NCBI RefSeq assembly: GCF_024323335.1
Contig: NC_066582.1
Location: 87,230,944 to 87,294,943 of the forward strand
Length of the DNA: 64,000 nt
DNA from: Lathyrus oleraceus
Lineage: Eukaryota; Streptophyta; Magnoliopsida; Fabales; Fabaceae
Reading direction: 5' to 3'
In this document: positions 10,160 through 21,637 of the stretch, piece by piece
Layout: every line of letters begins with the position of its first letter
Position numbering within the stretch: the first letter of the stretch is position 1
Program-made: the position numbers and the translations under genes
Notes under the pieces: generated by a model
Seen by the model: only the letters and a program-made list of their open reading frames with translations
What the model was told of the DNA's origin: nothing
The model's database searches: none

Positions 10160-11620
10160 AGTATTTTCTAACTGCGTCCGCACTCACAGGGAATGGAAAA
10201 TCGTCGTCATCCGTGGTCATAAACAACAAGGTTCTGTCAGATGGGACCCTCTTGACCACGAATGGACATTCATAACTGTTTGTCCATTTGCCCCACAATC
10301 GTTTTGAGGAGGAAGGATCCTTTTCAACCAATTCTTCCGCGTGGTACGCGCGAGGTCACACTTCTTGGTTAACAACATGCTTCGTTCACTGGGTACAACC
10401 GCCCCATGCCAGGTAACTGTCAGCCCTTTCCCTCAGTTGGGCTCAACGTGTCATTCCGAGTCCTTATCCGTTCAGTCTTCTCTGATTTCTCATATTTCTG
10501 TGAGGAAGACACTGCCCCAGGTAGATACACATCCCTAGGTTCAATATCCAGGATACAGACTTTATGTTCAGCCACCATTGTTGGTGCAACCAACTGTGAT
10601 CCGGGAAGCACTAACTTATTCACCTCATCTCCTTCCCCTTCAGACATCGGAATCCGTTCGGATTCGGGGTCAGACCCCTCCTCCGGGATCAGTCACTCTC
10701 AATCTTTCGATTTGAGTACCTCGAGATGTCCTCATCAGGGACCTCAAACTTCCTTGGTTGATAACCTTTCATGGGTTGCTACTAGCTTTTCAAACACATA
10801 CCTAGCCAAATCCATTTTGGACATCCACAAAGTGGTATGAATCAGCATACACTGTCTCAGTCGGCGAGCAGCCTATGCCAAAGTACATCAAGTTTTTCGA
10901 ACAGTGAGTGTATTGTTTCACAGTCGATAAACTCTTTGCTTAGGTAAATTGCATACTCTTTTCGACAAGACTAGCCATGCTGACTCAGTGCGCACCTCAT
11001 AGACCCCTCGAGGGTTATCAAGTACCGGATTAACAGTTATTTCTTTCGCTGAGGTATCGGAATCAGAGGTTCCTACAACTTACCCCTTTTTTTTTTTTTT
11101 TTTTTTTTTTTAGCAGGATCGACCTCGATTCCTCTGATTCGCTCACAACAAGCTTCAGTAGCTTGATGGACAACACTCCATAAGTGCACTGGTTCAGACT
11201 CAAAAGTATGAGTTATCTCAACCGGTCGAACAACTTGCCCCAAGTCTACCGGATGCCCCTGTTCTGCTTGGGACTTTGCCATCATGTCATCAACATGGCT
11301 TTTGCTTTCACGATGAATCATATCATGAAACAAAGTCACCGTAGACCTCTGATACGTGGCACCGGCCTCATGTGACAGAACGACGTCAACTTAGAACAAG
11401 CAGGCGCCCCTTGTGTGATGGACCTGGTTTACTTCATATCATATGGCAACAATTCACTCTGGTTTTGGCCAAGAAGCCATCCATGAAGATAAACACTGAG
11501 ACCTGAGCCATATAATCAACCAATACCTCATTGTGAAGTACCGGGAATTCATCCCTCAGATTAGCTCTGTTCACATCTTGGTGGTCCATACACCTTCTCA
11601 TCTTTCAGCACTAGTTTCCG
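10160..11620 (-). pseudogene. Scrambled pol remnants of the nested element
   Basis: In element order, short stretches resemble the reverse transcriptase fingers and palm (about 11,620-11,440), the YVDD region read here as HVDD (around 11,290), the start of the first RNase H (about 11,000-10,820) and the integrase C-terminal end (10,331-10,160, with DDDDFPFPVSADAVRKYF like the host's final residues). Between them are stops, frame changes, deletions of roughly 85 or more codons and a 25-base A tract. The second RNase H and integrase core are absent. The stretch 10,350-10,800 is not recognised. None of this can give an active enzyme. Confidence 0.85.
11087..11111 (-). repeat. 25-base A tract (T on plus) inside the RT remnant
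   Basis: An uninterrupted run of 25 T on the plus strand directly follows the codons for GIEVDPA and replaces the expected RT connection region. Confidence 0.9.
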
Positions 11621-11772
11621 CTTCACTGGAGGACAGTCTTCTCTTAAGGGTAGCTCGTGCCCCAGGACATTGGTATTCCGCCCTGGTGTATCTAAATACA
11701 ATCAGGCATACGTATCAACCTGCTCTTCTAACAGGGCTACCATTCTATTCTCGACTTGCCTCTGAAGCGGCC

Positions 11773-11961
11773 TCAACTTTCACTTTCCCTTCTGACCTCG
11801 GTGGTACCTGGGATGACAAACTTGACTCGCTTCTCGTGCGGTTGAATCACCTTCTTCTCTCGTTTTAACAACCTGGCTAATTCCAGCTGATCACAATCTT
11901 CTGCGCCTTCTTCTTCGGCATGATAGCTTGGATTGTCGAAGTCATATAGAGGTGTAACCAA
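11773..11961 (-). pseudogene. Protease-RT linker remnant of the nested element
   Basis: The translation contains YDFDNPSYHAEEEGAEDCD and ELARLLKREKKVIQPHEKRV, matching the host polyprotein's acidic linker before RT (YDFENPIYQAEDGSVEDCE and following). It is in a different frame block from the upstream gag-like ORF, so it is not translated as a simple extension. Confidence 0.75.
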
Positions 11962-12247
11962 ATTGTTATCGATGAGCTCAAGAGAATCACTTTTAAGGTC
12001 GGAACCAAATGAATCAAAAGGAAAGAGAATAAAAACATTGCCATTTTTATTTGTTTATTTTTTTTAAAAAAAAAAACTGCAAAAAGTGAAAAACAGGGAA
12101 CGCCGCTTTTAATTACAAAAAAACATCCATTTATTACTGATGCAAAATGTTGCAAAATGAAACACATGAGGTGGCCCTTACAATGGACCAGTACGCTTCG
12201 GGCAAAACGTACGGCTTTCATGCAAACAAGATTAAAACACAGAAATA

Positions 12248-13540
12248 CTACACTCCTGGATGAGTGACAGTGATGCTTTTGGAGGCCTTCCAGTTGCCTG
12301 GTACGCATGACTTTATCCACGCCTCAAGCTCGCGGTCGTTGTCAACATCTTCACCCACTGAACAGGCAGGACCAGGATCCAACATTCCTGCACTGACGAA
12401 GGTGTACGGTGGACGACATCCTCTACTTGGTCTAGACGACTCTTGATCCGGCTGATAACCGACCCCAAACATGTCTGCTTTTATCACGATGTCAATGATC
12501 CTTCCCCAGCCTTGCGCCTCTTTGTTTTTCACCACTTCCAGAGCTTGTTTATAAGAAGAAATGGACAACTTCTTCTCTTTCTCAGCAACAAGGGCCTTCT
12601 CTACCTGGACGGTTTCAACTGCCAGACGGGGTGCTCCACACCTTACATCGTCCATTTCTACTTCCTTCATCTTCTGGGTCGTGTCTTTCATCAATCCACT
12701 TCCCTCTATGGTGACGATCGCACAAGAATTATCACTAACAGGGAAAACTCCATCCTGCTCCAGAGGTTTTGGGACCACAGCCATTGGAACCTTTAGCTGA
12801 TCCTCCTCAGTCATCTCCAATCCTTTCTTGGCCTTCTTCACCATCTTGACTTTTACAGGACCCTTTCTGGGCACAGGTTTGACATCCCCCTTCATAATCT
12901 GGGCCAAGTTAATGGTCTCGGAGTCCACCATGTCCTGGACGACATGCTTAAAAGCTCTACAGCCCTCAATGTTGTGTCCGGGTGCCCCGGAGTGAAACTC
13001 GCACTTGGCATTCTCATCATAGTTTGGTGGCCTTTTCTGCCGTTCTAGGGGAATCAATATCCTTGGCCGTACTAAAGCAAGATCCATCAACCTTTGGAAC
13101 AGAAGGGCGTAAGTCACGGGTGGTTCCTCAAACTGACGATCCTCTTTCTTCTTCTTCACCTGGCTCTTAGCTCCCGGTGTCTTCTGTTGAAGTGGCAGTT
13201 GTTGCTGTTGAGCAGGCGGATTGTTGACAGGAGTGGTTACAGTGGCAGCATAAGGATGATAACGATCTTTACTACGTTCCTTCTTTGCAGGCACACCAAC
13301 TGGCTCAACTTCCCTCTTGAATGGACCACTGTCAGAGGATTTCCTTGCTACAGTACCAGAAGGTTTGTTCACTTCGGAGGACGGAGCCTTCCCCTGAACC
13401 TTCTCTACTATCAGCCATTTCTCAATCTTTTCCAATCTCTCAGACATGGCCTTCTGTCCCAAGGCAAGCCCTTGCACAACACTGAACAAGTCCCTCATCA
13501 TCTCTTTCAGTTCAAGGATATCGGCGTTGGGAAGATCCAT
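12248..13540 (-). CDS. Gag-derived ORF of the nested element (430 aa, capsid and protease deleted)
   Basis: The only intact reading frame of the nested element. Residues 1-50 form a predicted coiled coil like the host Gag N-terminus. Residues 50-140 are basic and rich in Pro/Gln. A zinc-knuckle-like C180-X2-H183-X5-H189-X4-C194 has the same spacing as the host's C406-H409-H415-C420. Residues about 325-430 match the part of the host polyprotein between protease and RT (GWGRIIDIVIKADMFGVGY). The capsid domain and the DNGS protease are missing, so the protein is an in-frame fusion of the two ends of gag-pro. The start is an ATG beginning MDL, as in the host Gag. It may help a partner's Gag package this RNA, or may simply not have decayed yet. 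Confidence 0.8.
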   Translation of the reverse strand: MDLPNADILELKEMMRDLFSVVQGLALGQKAMSERLEKIEKWLIVEKVQGKAPSSEVNKPSGTVARKSSDSGPFKREVEPVGVPAKKERSKDRYHPYAATVTTPVNNPPAQQQQLPLQQKTPGAKSQVKKKKEDRQFEEPPVTYALLFQRLMDLALVRPRILIPLERQKRPPNYDENAKCEFHSGAPGHNIEGCRAFKHVVQDMVDSETINLAQIMKGDVKPVPRKGPVKVKMVKKAKKGLEMTEEDQLKVPMAVVPKPLEQDGVFPVSDNSCAIVTIEGSGLMKDTTQKMKEVEMDDVRCGAPRLAVETVQVEKALVAEKEKKLSISSYKQALEVVKNKEAQGWGRIIDIVIKADMFGVGYQPDQESSRPSRGCRPPYTFVSAGMLDPGPACSVGEDVDNDRELEAWIKSCVPGNWKASKSITVTHPGV

Positions 13541-14686
13541 CAGCTTGAATTTGTTGACCCCCAGCAGGTTATCCGAACAGGCGAGTTATGCGCACTGGTT
13601 GAATACTGGAACCTACAAAACAGCGAATGGGTTAGTATGACTCACACATGCAATGTCTGTCCGTATTAGGAATAATCAGACTTGTTTTTTTTTTGTTGTT
13701 GTTTTTTTTTTTGGGTTTCATTGAGACAGATAAAATTTTATTGACAACATTTTAACATCCGAATGTCTCTCAACCTGAGTCTTAGTTAAAAAATAATGGA
13801 CCCTGAGTACGGACAGACATGAGTCGAATGCAGATGAATGCGAGATGATATGATGCAAATGCATGAATGCAGGCCCTTGTGCCACCAAGTCATCTGAAAG
13901 CCCAATACTTCTCTGAACTAGTCATATCTGTGGGATTAAGTCAACATAAATCCAACTTGGGGGGTTCCGAAATAAACGGAACCGGAGATTACATCACTAA
14001 CTTCACAGGAACAACCACTGAACGGGTGACAGACAGATCCTCTGAACGAGTACTCTCAACTCAGCCCGGGGATCCGAAATAAACGGAACCCGCTGACAAA
14101 CCACGGACAGAACTCTGGCGTCCCAGAAATAAATGCCCCATAATTCACAGTCACCATCAGTGCCAAGAGTCACCAACAAATCACCAACCAATCAGCAACT
14201 GTACCTGTAATGATCAAACCCTCCCCACTCACGGGTGTTATCTAGGCCAGGGTAAGGTCGAAAGAAACGCAGCATAAATAACCTTTCGCAGAACATCATC
14301 ATATACACACCCGAAGTATGTAACGATAATGTCCCACCAGGGTCTGAACTGCTCGTGATATCAATGTTCCGCTAAGTGGCGCAATACCACCCGCTTCCCA
14401 TGAATCACTCTATTCCTAGGTTCCCTAGATTTCACTCATAGCCTGGGTATTGGGCCTTTTACCTCAAGTGACTCCCACCCCCAAACAGAGAAACACAGAC
14501 AGCACAGCAGATGAATATGAATGAAATGCAAACATTAATGCAAATAATAAATGCAAATAGTAAGTGCACATATATACAATGAATGCAATAAATACAACAG
14601 CAAACAGCAACCAAAATCCTAACCTAGGGAGCGCTAGGAGAGACTCGCTCAGGGAAGATGGACCAGCAGAGGTCAACTTCTCTATG
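13541..14686 (-). other. Leader of the nested element
   Basis: About 1.1 kb between PBS and the gag-like ORF with no credible frame. The host's ORF1 equivalent is absent. It includes a T-rich stretch at 13,686-13,712. Confidence 0.7.
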
Positions 14687-14704
14687 TCCCCAGCAGAGTC
14701 GCCA
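14687..14704 (-). other. Primer-binding site of the nested element
   Basis: The minus strand reads TGGCGACTCTGCTGGGGA, starting 2 bases from the LTR. This is the PBS type described for Ogre elements, complementary to the 3' end of a tRNA-Arg. Confidence 0.88.
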
Positions 14705-14706
14705 AC

Positions 14707-17700
14707 TGTCGCATCACGCGAAAAACCGGCGGGAAAAGAAGAACAACAGAGCCGCCACCGTGCGTTATTTATCCCAAAAGAGGGAAAGGAAACGCTCAGA
14801 GTAAACCTGGAAAGAACATGGTCTCGCGACCAAAGAGAATGGGTTCGGGAGTCGGTTATGCGAAGGGAAGGTATTAGCACCCCTACGCATCCGTAGTATT
14901 CTACGGGATCCACGCACAATAGGAAGGAAAAATGGTTGCTAAACACTGCTCAAATACTCACACACACTGGCTGAAAGAAACGCAAGAAACTGACTGAAAC
15001 TGACTCGGCAGGATGTCGCATCCTGGGCCTACTTAGTCTATCAGGCATAGACATCAGAGTCGAAGTAGTTCGGACTGGGGAAACGACACATGCTCGCTAG
15101 GATATCGCATCCTATGCATACGTACCTTCTCGGACGAGAGAAGAATCAGAGCATTCGTAGCTCGGCTGACACGCACACAAACAAACAAGACACACACAGG
15201 CAAACGTGGAGCCCGAATGCCAATCACTGGACTTACATCAGCATCCGAACCAAAACGCACACAAGAAGGCAAACATGGAGCCTGACTGCCAATCACTGGA
15301 CTTACATCAGCATCCGAACCAACAAACCCACACTGGAACCCAAATGCCACTCAATGGACTTACATCAGCTTCCAAGCACACAACAAGACAAAACAAAGAC
15401 ACAGGCGCCCGGAGAGATCTGCTCATCTCCTGCCTACGTACCTCATCTGGTATGAGGATCAGGGCGACGTAGTTCCCCTACAGAGGGATACAGGACTAGC
15501 CTAACCAGATAACAGAGGGAGACACAACACTAGGGAGACTACGACTCGAGCCTAGATGTTGTCATGCAAAATCATCCCTAAGTTAAGGTTTCTAGCTAAC
15601 TGGCACAGGGAGCCAGCCTATCCTAATCATGACTTGCACAGGAAGCAAGCCACACCTACACTTAACTTGCACAGGAAGCAAGCCAAGCAAAACCTAACTT
15701 GCACAGGAAGCAAGTCTAAACTAACCCTAACTTGCACAGGAAGCAAGTCAAACAAACATACAAGCACAGATAGCACACACTATATACACACAAGTGGCTC
15801 AAACAAGGGTTAGGTTTTAGTCGAGGGGTCATATCAACCTCAACAAACAAACCTCTGGAACTGGGTGAATGTGCTCTTAACCTTGCCATTGAGAGACTAA
15901 GGTGAAGCAGATGAAAGGTGAGTGAAGATAAGACTTCACAGCTCTTATCCCTGGCCTGGGAGAGCTTAAGACAAGAATGTGTGGGTTCAGAAAGTGGGAA
16001 CCCTTCTACACATTTAAAACTGACTCAACTGTACAATTGTACAAGATCTTGGGTTTGTATCTGCAATGCATCAACACAGTGGTGTGAGCAAAGCAGATGA
16101 CACACAGAATAGCAGGGGATAGGTTGCATATCCCTTGGGTTCTGCCAATTGCCTCTTCACTTAGGAGGTCTTTGACTCTATACAAGGACAAAATTAAACA
16201 TCCACAAACATTGCCTCTTAAGGAGGACTTCAGACAGTCGCCTGGCCAAGTAACAGGCCAGGTCTTCCAGACTACATGAAGATTAGAAGCATACCTCAAT
16301 GCAAATTGCTATTAAAGCAAAGCAAAGCAAGAGTTCACAAGGAACTGAGCAACTAAAAGCACCTTAAATAGTCAAGCAGACATTAGTATGCAACTTCAAA
16401 ACAAAGCAAAAGGAAACAGACATCAACAGTTGATTAGAGGCAAATGGATGTGCAAGGCACAAGGCTCAAGGCATGTGAGCCAAACCACCTACAAAACAAA
16501 CAAGTTAAACAATGATATTCAAGCAAACTCAATCAAAAAGAAATGGTCTCATTGGTCATTTGTTGGTCAACCTGAAAACATGAGCTCAAAGGTGAGTAAC
16601 AGGACCACTAGGACAAGCCTAGGGTCAAAAAGGAATGAAAAAGTCAAAACAGCAAAGGGCAAGTATCCAAAATCATGTTCAAACAATTAAGAAACACAAC
16701 CAATTGGGTTCACATTCATATCAATCATCATCATCATTTCATGAACAAATTAGGTCAAAACATGGCATTTAGAAGCTCATAGAAGTCAACAGCAAGACTT
16801 GCATCAAAACCAATCTCAAACATTTCCAAAAATCACCAAATAAATCATGATCAATCACAACCCACAGCATGGTATGCATGTCAAATTTCATCTCATTTGG
16901 ACAAGTGGAAGGCAGTCAATGAAAATCAGAAAGTCAAAGAAATTTTGAACATGCTCAAAGAAGTCAACCAAACATGCATCAACTTGAAAAATTCATAAAT
17001 CAGAGATGGCATATGATAAATGAATGGGACTAAAACCATGGCAAAGATGAGGATGTCTAGTCATCTCATGTAAAATTTCATGTCCATCTAATAAAGTATG
17101 AGAATTTCACAAATGAAATGGGAACAAGTATCACAAAAAGTCAACATATGACCAAGCAGGGGAGAAAATCTCAAACAATTAGGAAATGCCACAAATAATT
17201 CCAAGAAAATTCACATGTAAACTAGACATCCAAGAGTAGGTTCATGCAAAAAATCAGATCAATTGGAAGTCAAGAAGCATGGTATCAAAAATCATCAAGT
17301 TGGACATCAATGGTGTGACACAAATTGTCACACCCTATTTCAAAAAATCATAACTCACAAACCAGATAAGATAAATTCGCAAACTCTACACCAAAATCAC
17401 CATGAGTGTGTCTAGTTTAAGCACAAAAAATTTGGGAGCCATTGGATAAAGTATCATCATTTCACAAATGTTTTGGCAAGATGTACAAAAATTGGTCACA
17501 TGTCACAAACCCTAGCACCATTTAAAATTCGACCATGCAAAAATTCTGGAAAATATATGACAAAAAACTAGAGATCAAGATGGACATGATGCAAAAATTC
17601 CCAATGAATTTGGAATTAAAATGAGAAACTTATGATTTTTCAAAGTTTGAGTAATTAAATGAAATAAATATTGAAATGAAAAATGAATTAATTGATTATT

Positions 17701-20436
17701 GGAATACAAAAAGACAAAGGACGAAAACGCCCCTCGCTGAGTATTGAAACTCAGCGTTTCATTTAAATGGGGAGGTCAGCGCTCCTTTTTAATATATATT
17801 TCATAGAAGGCGTTTAAAAAAATGAATTGGCATTGCGCCCCAGTGGTAAAACACTTGGTATCTGAAGCTTTGAGGCAAAGGTCTGGGGTTCGAATCCCCC
17901 TCGCCCCAGGCCTTTTGGCATTTATTTGGAAACAAGGCAAGGCATATACAGTAGCAACATTTACAGTATTCATATTGCAGAAAAAATACTTACAGTAGCA
18001 GCATATTCATCAAACCCAGGTTGAAAAATTTTTGTTCCAAATTCAAGAATAAACATATCAATGTGTACATCTAAGCATATACATCAATAATACAACCATC
18101 ATTTTCATTAACTCATACCAACAAGGACAAACATAGCACAAACATATTTCATCATCAAACTTAAACATGGCATAACTTTCAAAATAGCCAACCATTTTTG
18201 AAACCACAACCACTGTTGAGCTCAGCATAAAAAGACCTTTCTAAAGCATGTATCTATTTGCAGAAAAAATACTTACAGTAGCAGCATATTCATCAAACCC
18301 AGGTTGAAAAATTTTTGTTCCAAATTCAAGAATAAACATATCAATGTGTACATCTAAGCATATACATCAATAATACAACCATCATTTTCATTAACTCATA
18401 CCAACAAGGACAAACATAGCACAAACATATTTCATCATCAAACTTAAACATGGCATAACTTTCAAAATAGCCAACCATTTTTGAAACCACAACCACTGTT
18501 GAGCTCAGCATAAAAAGACCTTTCTAAAGCATGTATCTATTTTAAGAAACAAAGAGGTCGAAATTTTACCGAAGTTGATGGACAGTTGTGGTACAAACAT
18601 TGTTTGGCCTCCTTTGCTCGAAACAGCTGCTCAACACACTTCCACAAGATGAATGGCGAAGGAAGCTTGGCTTAGGATGGCTTGAAATGACCTCATACAA
18701 ACTCTGTCATGGCTGTGCTCTTTTGAAAACAGCAGTAAAAAAGGGACTTCCAGTTGGAGAAGGGTGATGAAAATAGGTCCAAAATGATGAAAGGATAGTG
18801 TTTAAGGCAAGGCAGTGCTCAGTTCTTTGGAGTTTCTTTGACTGGTTTTTAGAAATGCACAAAGATGAGGTTTTTTAGAATGAGTTTTTCTCTGAGCTAG
18901 ATGTGTTTTATGGCTGCTCCTAGTGGTTTCCAAGTGATGAATGGATGGTGAAACAACAATGCAAGGCTTGGTCCTCTTGGAGTTTTGACAACTTTTTTGA
19001 GAAATGGCCAAGATGTGATTTTTTAGAATGAATGAAGTTCTGTTTGTGTGATCTTTTGATGGCTGCTAGTTGCTTCAAGATGATGAGTGGATGGTGAAAA
19101 TAATCATGGCCAGGCTCAGTCTTTGGTGTTTTTGGACCGCTTTTGGAAAATGGCCAAAATGTGACTTTTTGAGAGAATGAGAGCACAAGTGTTTTTCTGT
19201 ATGGTATGGCTGCTCCTACTGGTTTTCCATGACAGAAAATGATCTCCAAAAATTCTGTTTGATAGTACAAGGCATGGCTCATGGATAGTATGGATAGATA
19301 TGGTTGAATTCGTACTTTCCTTCCAAGTTTCAAGCAAGCAAGGAATGGCCTTTTCTTCTGTTGGTTTTAGGCTGCAAATGAGGTTCCAATTGACAGAAAA
19401 ATGATGTTAGAAATCTGCTATGAGAGGTACCAAGCATGGTCCAATGAGATGGTGAGATGGATTTGGTGAAACTTGTACTTTTGGCCACATTTCAAGCAAC
19501 TTGGCATGGCTTACATGTACTGCATAATTTTGACCTTGTAACATGACCAAAATCTGATTTCTAAACATATTTGAATGGCCAAATGGTAAAAAAATGATTA
19601 TATCAAAAAGTCAACCCTTGGTCAAACTTGAATTTAAATGAGACAAGTCAAAAAATGCCATTTTGATTGGCAATGTTTTGGCTCATGAAATTTATATTTT
19701 TGGAAAGAGGGGATCAAATGTGACTTGTAGGAAAAAACCCCACCAAAATTGGCCAAATGGTTTGAGAGATATGGCCTTTTGAAGTTCCAAAATTTCTGAA
19801 ATCGATTCGATCATAACTTGCCAACCACACATGGGAATTGAGAGTTCTTGGACTTTTTGGAAATGGGAGAACAAGATCTTCAACTTTCATGTTGGGCAAA
19901 AATTCATTTGGAGCTTGTATCATGATGTAAGTTTGAGGATCAAGACTTTCCATTTTTGGTAAGTTTCAGTTACAGGTCCAGTTTCCATTTTTGGAAATTT
20001 CTGATCTGGCTTCAAATTCTTCCATGATGGTGTTTGACATGATATATGAGGACTATATGGACATGAATGAGACCTCTCAAACCAATTTCCATCATCAAAT
20101 CACTGATTAAATGGACAGTTGACCAACAGTTGACTTTTAGGATTTCTGGCTGACTGTGCATTGACTGATGACTTCTGAACATCCAATCCTTGACTAAAAC
20201 ACTTCATGGATCCCCAAGTCATGTGAACATGTTGGACCAAACCTAGGGCCTTGGCTCCTCGAGAATTGTGCTTGCTTGCTTGGTTGACTGATCTCCTGAT
20301 CAGTTTGACCTAATTCCTTGATTGGCTTGCACTTGAAGCAAAAGAGGCAATGCAATGCTATGCAATGGACCATGATATGCTATGACCTAATATGAAAATG
20401 TTTGTACAATGATAGGTGCAAATTTGAGGTGTTACA
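14707..20436 (-). mobile_element. 5' LTR of the nested element (5,730 bp)
   Basis: A copy of 1,032-6,760 offset by 13,675 bp, carrying all of its sub-features: five-hairpin array at 15,600-15,747, tRNA-like segment at 17,830-17,909 and 283-bp duplication at 17,976-18,541. Transcription should start inside it and run leftward. No single TATA box stands out in this AT-rich LTR. Confidence 0.95.
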
Positions 20437-20441
20437 GCTAG
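20437..20441. repeat. Target-site duplication, right copy (GCTAG)
   Basis: Directly abuts the right LTR terminus of the nested element and matches 1,027-1,031. Confidence 0.92.
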
Positions 20442-21637
20442 GCTATATCTGATAGTATTTGTATATGTTGTATTTGCAATAAATGTCTGGGATGGGCTTA
20501 TAGATGCCATCGTTAGGAGGATGTCAGAATGAATGTTGACATGGAGTATATCTGAAAGATGTAGTTGAATCCTGAACGTAATTGATGAGGATGTCCGTCT
20601 GAATGGACCTTTGTTTTGACTGTATCAGGGGAATAATTAACCTGAAAAATAAAGTTAGCCTCATGCCATGTCATGATGCATGAGATGTTTTATGCTTTCG
20701 AAAATAACTGCGAACGATGTATGCATGCGTATGCTGTGAAATGATGTAATGAATGAATTATGCATCTGAAAAGTTCTTCCAGAGGACTCTACTGGGGAAA
20801 ACAAATCTCAATCTTCTGGTTGGGAGATACTGGTATCGATGACCCTTTCTTAGCCGGGGATGCTTGATTTCTGTCTGATGATAGAAATATTCAACAGAGC
20901 CTGGCTAGGGATAGAAGAGATGACCAGTCTGTCTAGTGATGCCAATTTCTTCTGGGAAATAACTGGCTTTGCTGGGGAATAAGATTAGCAACTGGATTCA
21001 TCGGAAAGTATGGTTAGACTTTATCCTCGACCCTAAAGTCCTTTTGTAACTGCCATTGTTATTTTATGCATGTATTTTGATAAACATTGATCATATTCAA
21101 ATGCATATATCAATTCAAGTTAAATCAATGGACGTTTACGGAAACAAAACAGAGAAAGTAAAACAAAAGCATCTTTTTGGAAATGAAATTGTATTGATTT
21201 TGAAAGAGGGCCTATAAATAGGCAATTTGAGTACAAGGAGACAGAGATCCTAGTAAGAGGAAATTGTCAGGCAAACAAAGAGAAAGCTATGCAGAAAAAG
21301 TCCTATCGATTCTAATTCCACCACTGTCATTATGTCTTCAAGCATCTCATCTCCTGCTGTCGGATAGAAGTGATTGGCTTGTTCAGTCCCTTGAACTTGG
21401 TTGAAGCAGACAGAGAACGGGGCATAGTCATACGCTTTAATCCCTAATTTTTGCCTGGACCGCCTTTTCAGGTTTTCAGTCCACCGGGATACCCTTTTTT
21501 GCTCAAGCCGTCTTTTCAGGTTTTCGACTTTCCGGGTGTACGTCTTTATATGTTTATCCCTAATTTTTGCCCGAACCCTTTTGGTTCGCCGGGATGCCCT
21601 TACTTTTGCCTAGGTACGTCGACCTAGCGGGTCTCTT
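20442..21637 (-). other. Host element 3' UTR, integrase-proximal part
   Basis: No gene. It begins with the end of the tandem array cut at 1,031, passes through unique sequence with a few CTGGGGAAA words, and ends with the conserved module at 21,440-21,635 next to the integrase stop codon. Confidence 0.8.
21440..21635 (-). other. Conserved post-integrase module, host copy
   Basis: Words TTGCCTGGACCGCC, CAGTCCACCGGGATACCC and TTCGCCGGGATGCCC appear in the same order as at 9,939-10,150, immediately downstream of integrase. Function unknown. Confidence 0.75.

Larger units (their letters stand above)
1032..20436 (-). mobile_element. Nested non-autonomous Ogre-like LTR retrotransposon with 5.73-kb LTRs
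   Basis: The LTRs at 1,032-6,760 and 14,707-20,436 are direct copies 13,675 bp apart, starting TGTCGCATC and ending in TACA, with a 5-bp target duplication, PBS next to the right LTR and PPT next to the left LTR. By eye they differ by about eight substitutions and one 1-bp indel, about 0.15%. The internal region is only 7.9 kb and carries one open gag-derived ORF, short scrambled pol remnants and a long 3' UTR with tandem repeats. ORF1, capsid, protease, the second RNase H and the integrase core are missing, so it cannot encode its own transposition. The close agreement of PBS, PPT and the post-integrase module with the host element suggests that Ogre-type proteins mobilise it. Confidence 0.95.

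Noticed and set aside
9661..10275. 204-codon plus-strand frame
   Set aside because: It is antisense to the integrase remnant and the conserved 3' UTR module; Phe/Pro-rich composition comes from the pyrimidine-rich DNA.
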